Shown here one piece after another: positions 62,882 through 64,000 of a DNA stretch of 64,000 bases. Source of the stretch: Novosphingobium sp. ST904. GTDB lineage: Bacteria > Pseudomonadota > Alphaproteobacteria > Sphingomonadales > Sphingomonadaceae. Within the stretch, counting starts at the first letter, position 1, and every line of letters begins with the position of its first letter. The position numbers were made by a program, and so were the translations under genes. The DNA lies in assembly GCF_001298105.1 (NCBI RefSeq), contig NZ_LGJH01000139.1:1-64000 (forward strand), written 5' to 3'. Below the pieces are notes generated by a model. It made no database searches, was not told where the DNA came from, and saw only the letters and a list, made by a program, of their open reading frames with translations.

Positions 62882-64000
62882 ATGCCCGAGATCGATCGCA
62901 GCCGCCTTCCGCTTCCCCGGCCGCCGTTCACCGGCAGAGTCGGCAAAACCTACCAAGATTCGGAAAGCCAATGGCCGGAATTGCCCCAGCCGCCCAAGGG
63001 TGCGCCCAATGTCGTTCTCATATTGCTGGACGACGTCGGCTTCGGCCAGGCGAGCACGTTCGGCGGGCCGGTGCCGACGCCGGTTCTGGACAAGTTGGCG
63101 GGGAGCGGGCTGCGCTACACGCGGTTTCACACTACGGCGATCTGCGGTCCATCGCGCGCGGCGCTGATTACCGGGCGCAATCACCACAATTGCGGCACCG
63201 GGTTCCTGTCGGAATGGGCGACCGGCTTCCCCAGCTACAATAATATGATCCCGCAATCGACCTCTACGGTGGGGCGCATTCTGAAAGAAAACGGCTACGC
63301 GACCAGCTGGTTCGGCAAGAATCACAATACGCCTGACTGGGAGAGCAGTGTCGCCGGTCCGTTCGACCGCTGGCCCACCGGCATGGGTTTCGACTATTTC
63401 TATGGCTTCATTGCCGGGGAAACCCACCAGTACTACCCGGTCCTCTTCGAGAACACCGTCGCCGTGGAGCCCGACAAGTCGCCGGAGGAAGGCTACCATT
63501 TTCAGACCGACATGACCGACCGCGCGATCAACTGGATCCGCTATTCGAAGTCGGTCGCGCCCGATAAGCCCTATTTCTGCTACTTCGCGCCGGGCGCCGC
63601 CCATGCGCCGCATCATGCTCCGGCCGAGTGGCGAGACAAGTTCAAGGGCCAGTTCGACAAAGGCTGGGAAAAGGTCCGTGAAGAAACCTATCAGCGGCAA
63701 CTCGCTGCCGGCATCATCCCACCGGACACCGAACTCACGGCGAAGCCGGACTGGGTGCAAAACTGGGACAGCCTGTCGGGCGATGAGAAGAAGCTGTTCG
63801 CGCGGTTCATGGAGAACTTTGCTGGCTATCTCTCTTTCGCCGACCACGAGTGTGGCCGCCTGATCGACGCCGTGCACGGACTGCCGGACGCGGACAATAC
63901 GATCATCATCTATATCGTCGGCGATAACGGCGCGAGTTCGGAAGGCGGCATGACCGGGACCGTCAACGAGGTGATGAACCTCAACGGCATCCCCTCGTCG
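62882..64000 (+). CDS. Arylsulfatase (type I sulfatase), partial at right edge
   Basis: The first 373 codons of a sulfatase. [20 protein letters not shown] carries the two metal-binding Asp residues, and [17 protein letters not shown] holds the Cys of the C-x-P-S-R signature (near residue 88) that is converted to formylglycine. [20 protein letters not shown] and [14 protein letters not shown] supply further His, Asp and Asn ligands. No signal peptide is visible, so it is cytoplasmic or uses another route. It hydrolyses sulfate esters; substrate unknown. TTGGAG precedes ATG 62882. The gene continues beyond the window. Confidence 0.93.
   Translation, partial: MPEIDRSRLPLPRPPFTGRVGKTYQDSESQWPELPQPPKGAPNVVLILLDDVGFGQASTFGGPVPTPVLDKLAGSGLRYTRFHTTAICGPSRAALITGRNHHNCGTGFLSEWATGFPSYNNMIPQSTSTVGRILKENGYATSWFGKNHNTPDWESSVAGPFDRWPTGMGFDYFYGFIAGETHQYYPVLFENTVAVEPDKSPEEGYHFQTDMTDRAINWIRYSKSVAPDKPYFCYFAPGAAHAPHHAPAEWRDKFKGQFDKGWEKVREETYQRQLAAGIIPPDTELTAKPDWVQNWDSLSGDEKKLFARFMENFAGYLSFADHECGRLIDAVHGLPDADNTIIIYIVGDNGASSEGGMTGTVNEVMNLNGIPSS

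Noticed and set aside
62709..63243. Two overlapping plus-strand frames at the start of the sulfatase
   Set aside because: Both are out of frame with the clear sulfatase motifs that start at 62882.
1..64000. tRNA, rRNA, CRISPR or prophage elements
   Set aside because: Intergenic regions were read for cloverleaf-like or repeat-spacer patterns and phage genes; none was found.

Overview
The window is high-GC alphaproteobacterial DNA, most probably from a Novosphingobium/Sphingobium-type member of the Sphingomonadales. I infer this from the TonB-dependent receptor, CYP101-like P450 with its own [2Fe-2S] ferredoxin, CaiB-type CoA-transferase, isocitrate lyase next to a ScfR/RamB-type regulator, sulfatase, and glycine-zipper and helix-turn-helix proteins of a type common in that order. 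No rRNA, tRNA, CRISPR array, integrase or transposase was seen. Both edges cut genes: a mannose-1-phosphate guanylyltransferase on the left and a sulfatase on the right.

Layout. 1-5.1 kb: cell-surface and uptake genes (GDP-mannose synthesis, TonB, dienelactone hydrolase, TonB-dependent receptor). 5.1-14.2 kb: a catabolic cluster of two APH-fold kinases, a class III CoA-transferase, a Zn-ribbon/OB protein with a thiolase-like partner, an amidohydrolase, an acyl-CoA ligase and an IclR regulator. Its five promoter regions share a TTC-N8-GAA palindrome, usually with a second copy one 20-bp step away, which suggests one IclR regulon. 14.2-17.6 kb: ScfR/RamB-type regulator divergent from isocitrate lyase (aceA), which would route acetyl-CoA from such catabolism into the glyoxylate shunt. 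17.9-23.4 kb: a PAS-GGDEF-EAL protein, pfkB, and a TetR regulator with a ferredoxin-P450 pair. 23.4-27.0 kb: a doubtful hypothetical gene, a structured gap, a MATE exporter and a methyltransferase. 27.0-34.3 kb: a compact chemotaxis operon (STAS-cheA-cheR-cheB-cheD-cheY-cheW-orf), with a divergent second CheB that lacks the catalytic histidine. 34.3-39.2 kb: EmrAB-type efflux with its outer-membrane channel and a TetR repressor; two identical palindromes lie in the promoter. 39.3-43.3 kb: an LplT-Aas phospholipid-recycling fusion and a one-domain asparaginase. 43.5-53.9 kb: signalling genes (PAS histidine kinase, response regulator, REC-GGDEF-EAL, GGDEF, globin-coupled chemoreceptor) mixed with a deazaflavin-type reductase, a MaoC-like hydratase and PhzF. 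53.9-64 kb: map with a ParD-like gene, sulfotransferase, NTF2-like protein, pteridine-reductase-like SDR, cfa, argG, rlpA, a helix-turn-helix protein and a sulfatase.

An important caveat: at least twelve otherwise normal genes are broken by a reading-frame change, and almost every one is repaired by restoring one base, often in a short G or C run. This pattern points to systematic one-base deletions in the sequence or assembly rather than to real gene decay. These genes are therefore annotated as whole genes with the break position given.
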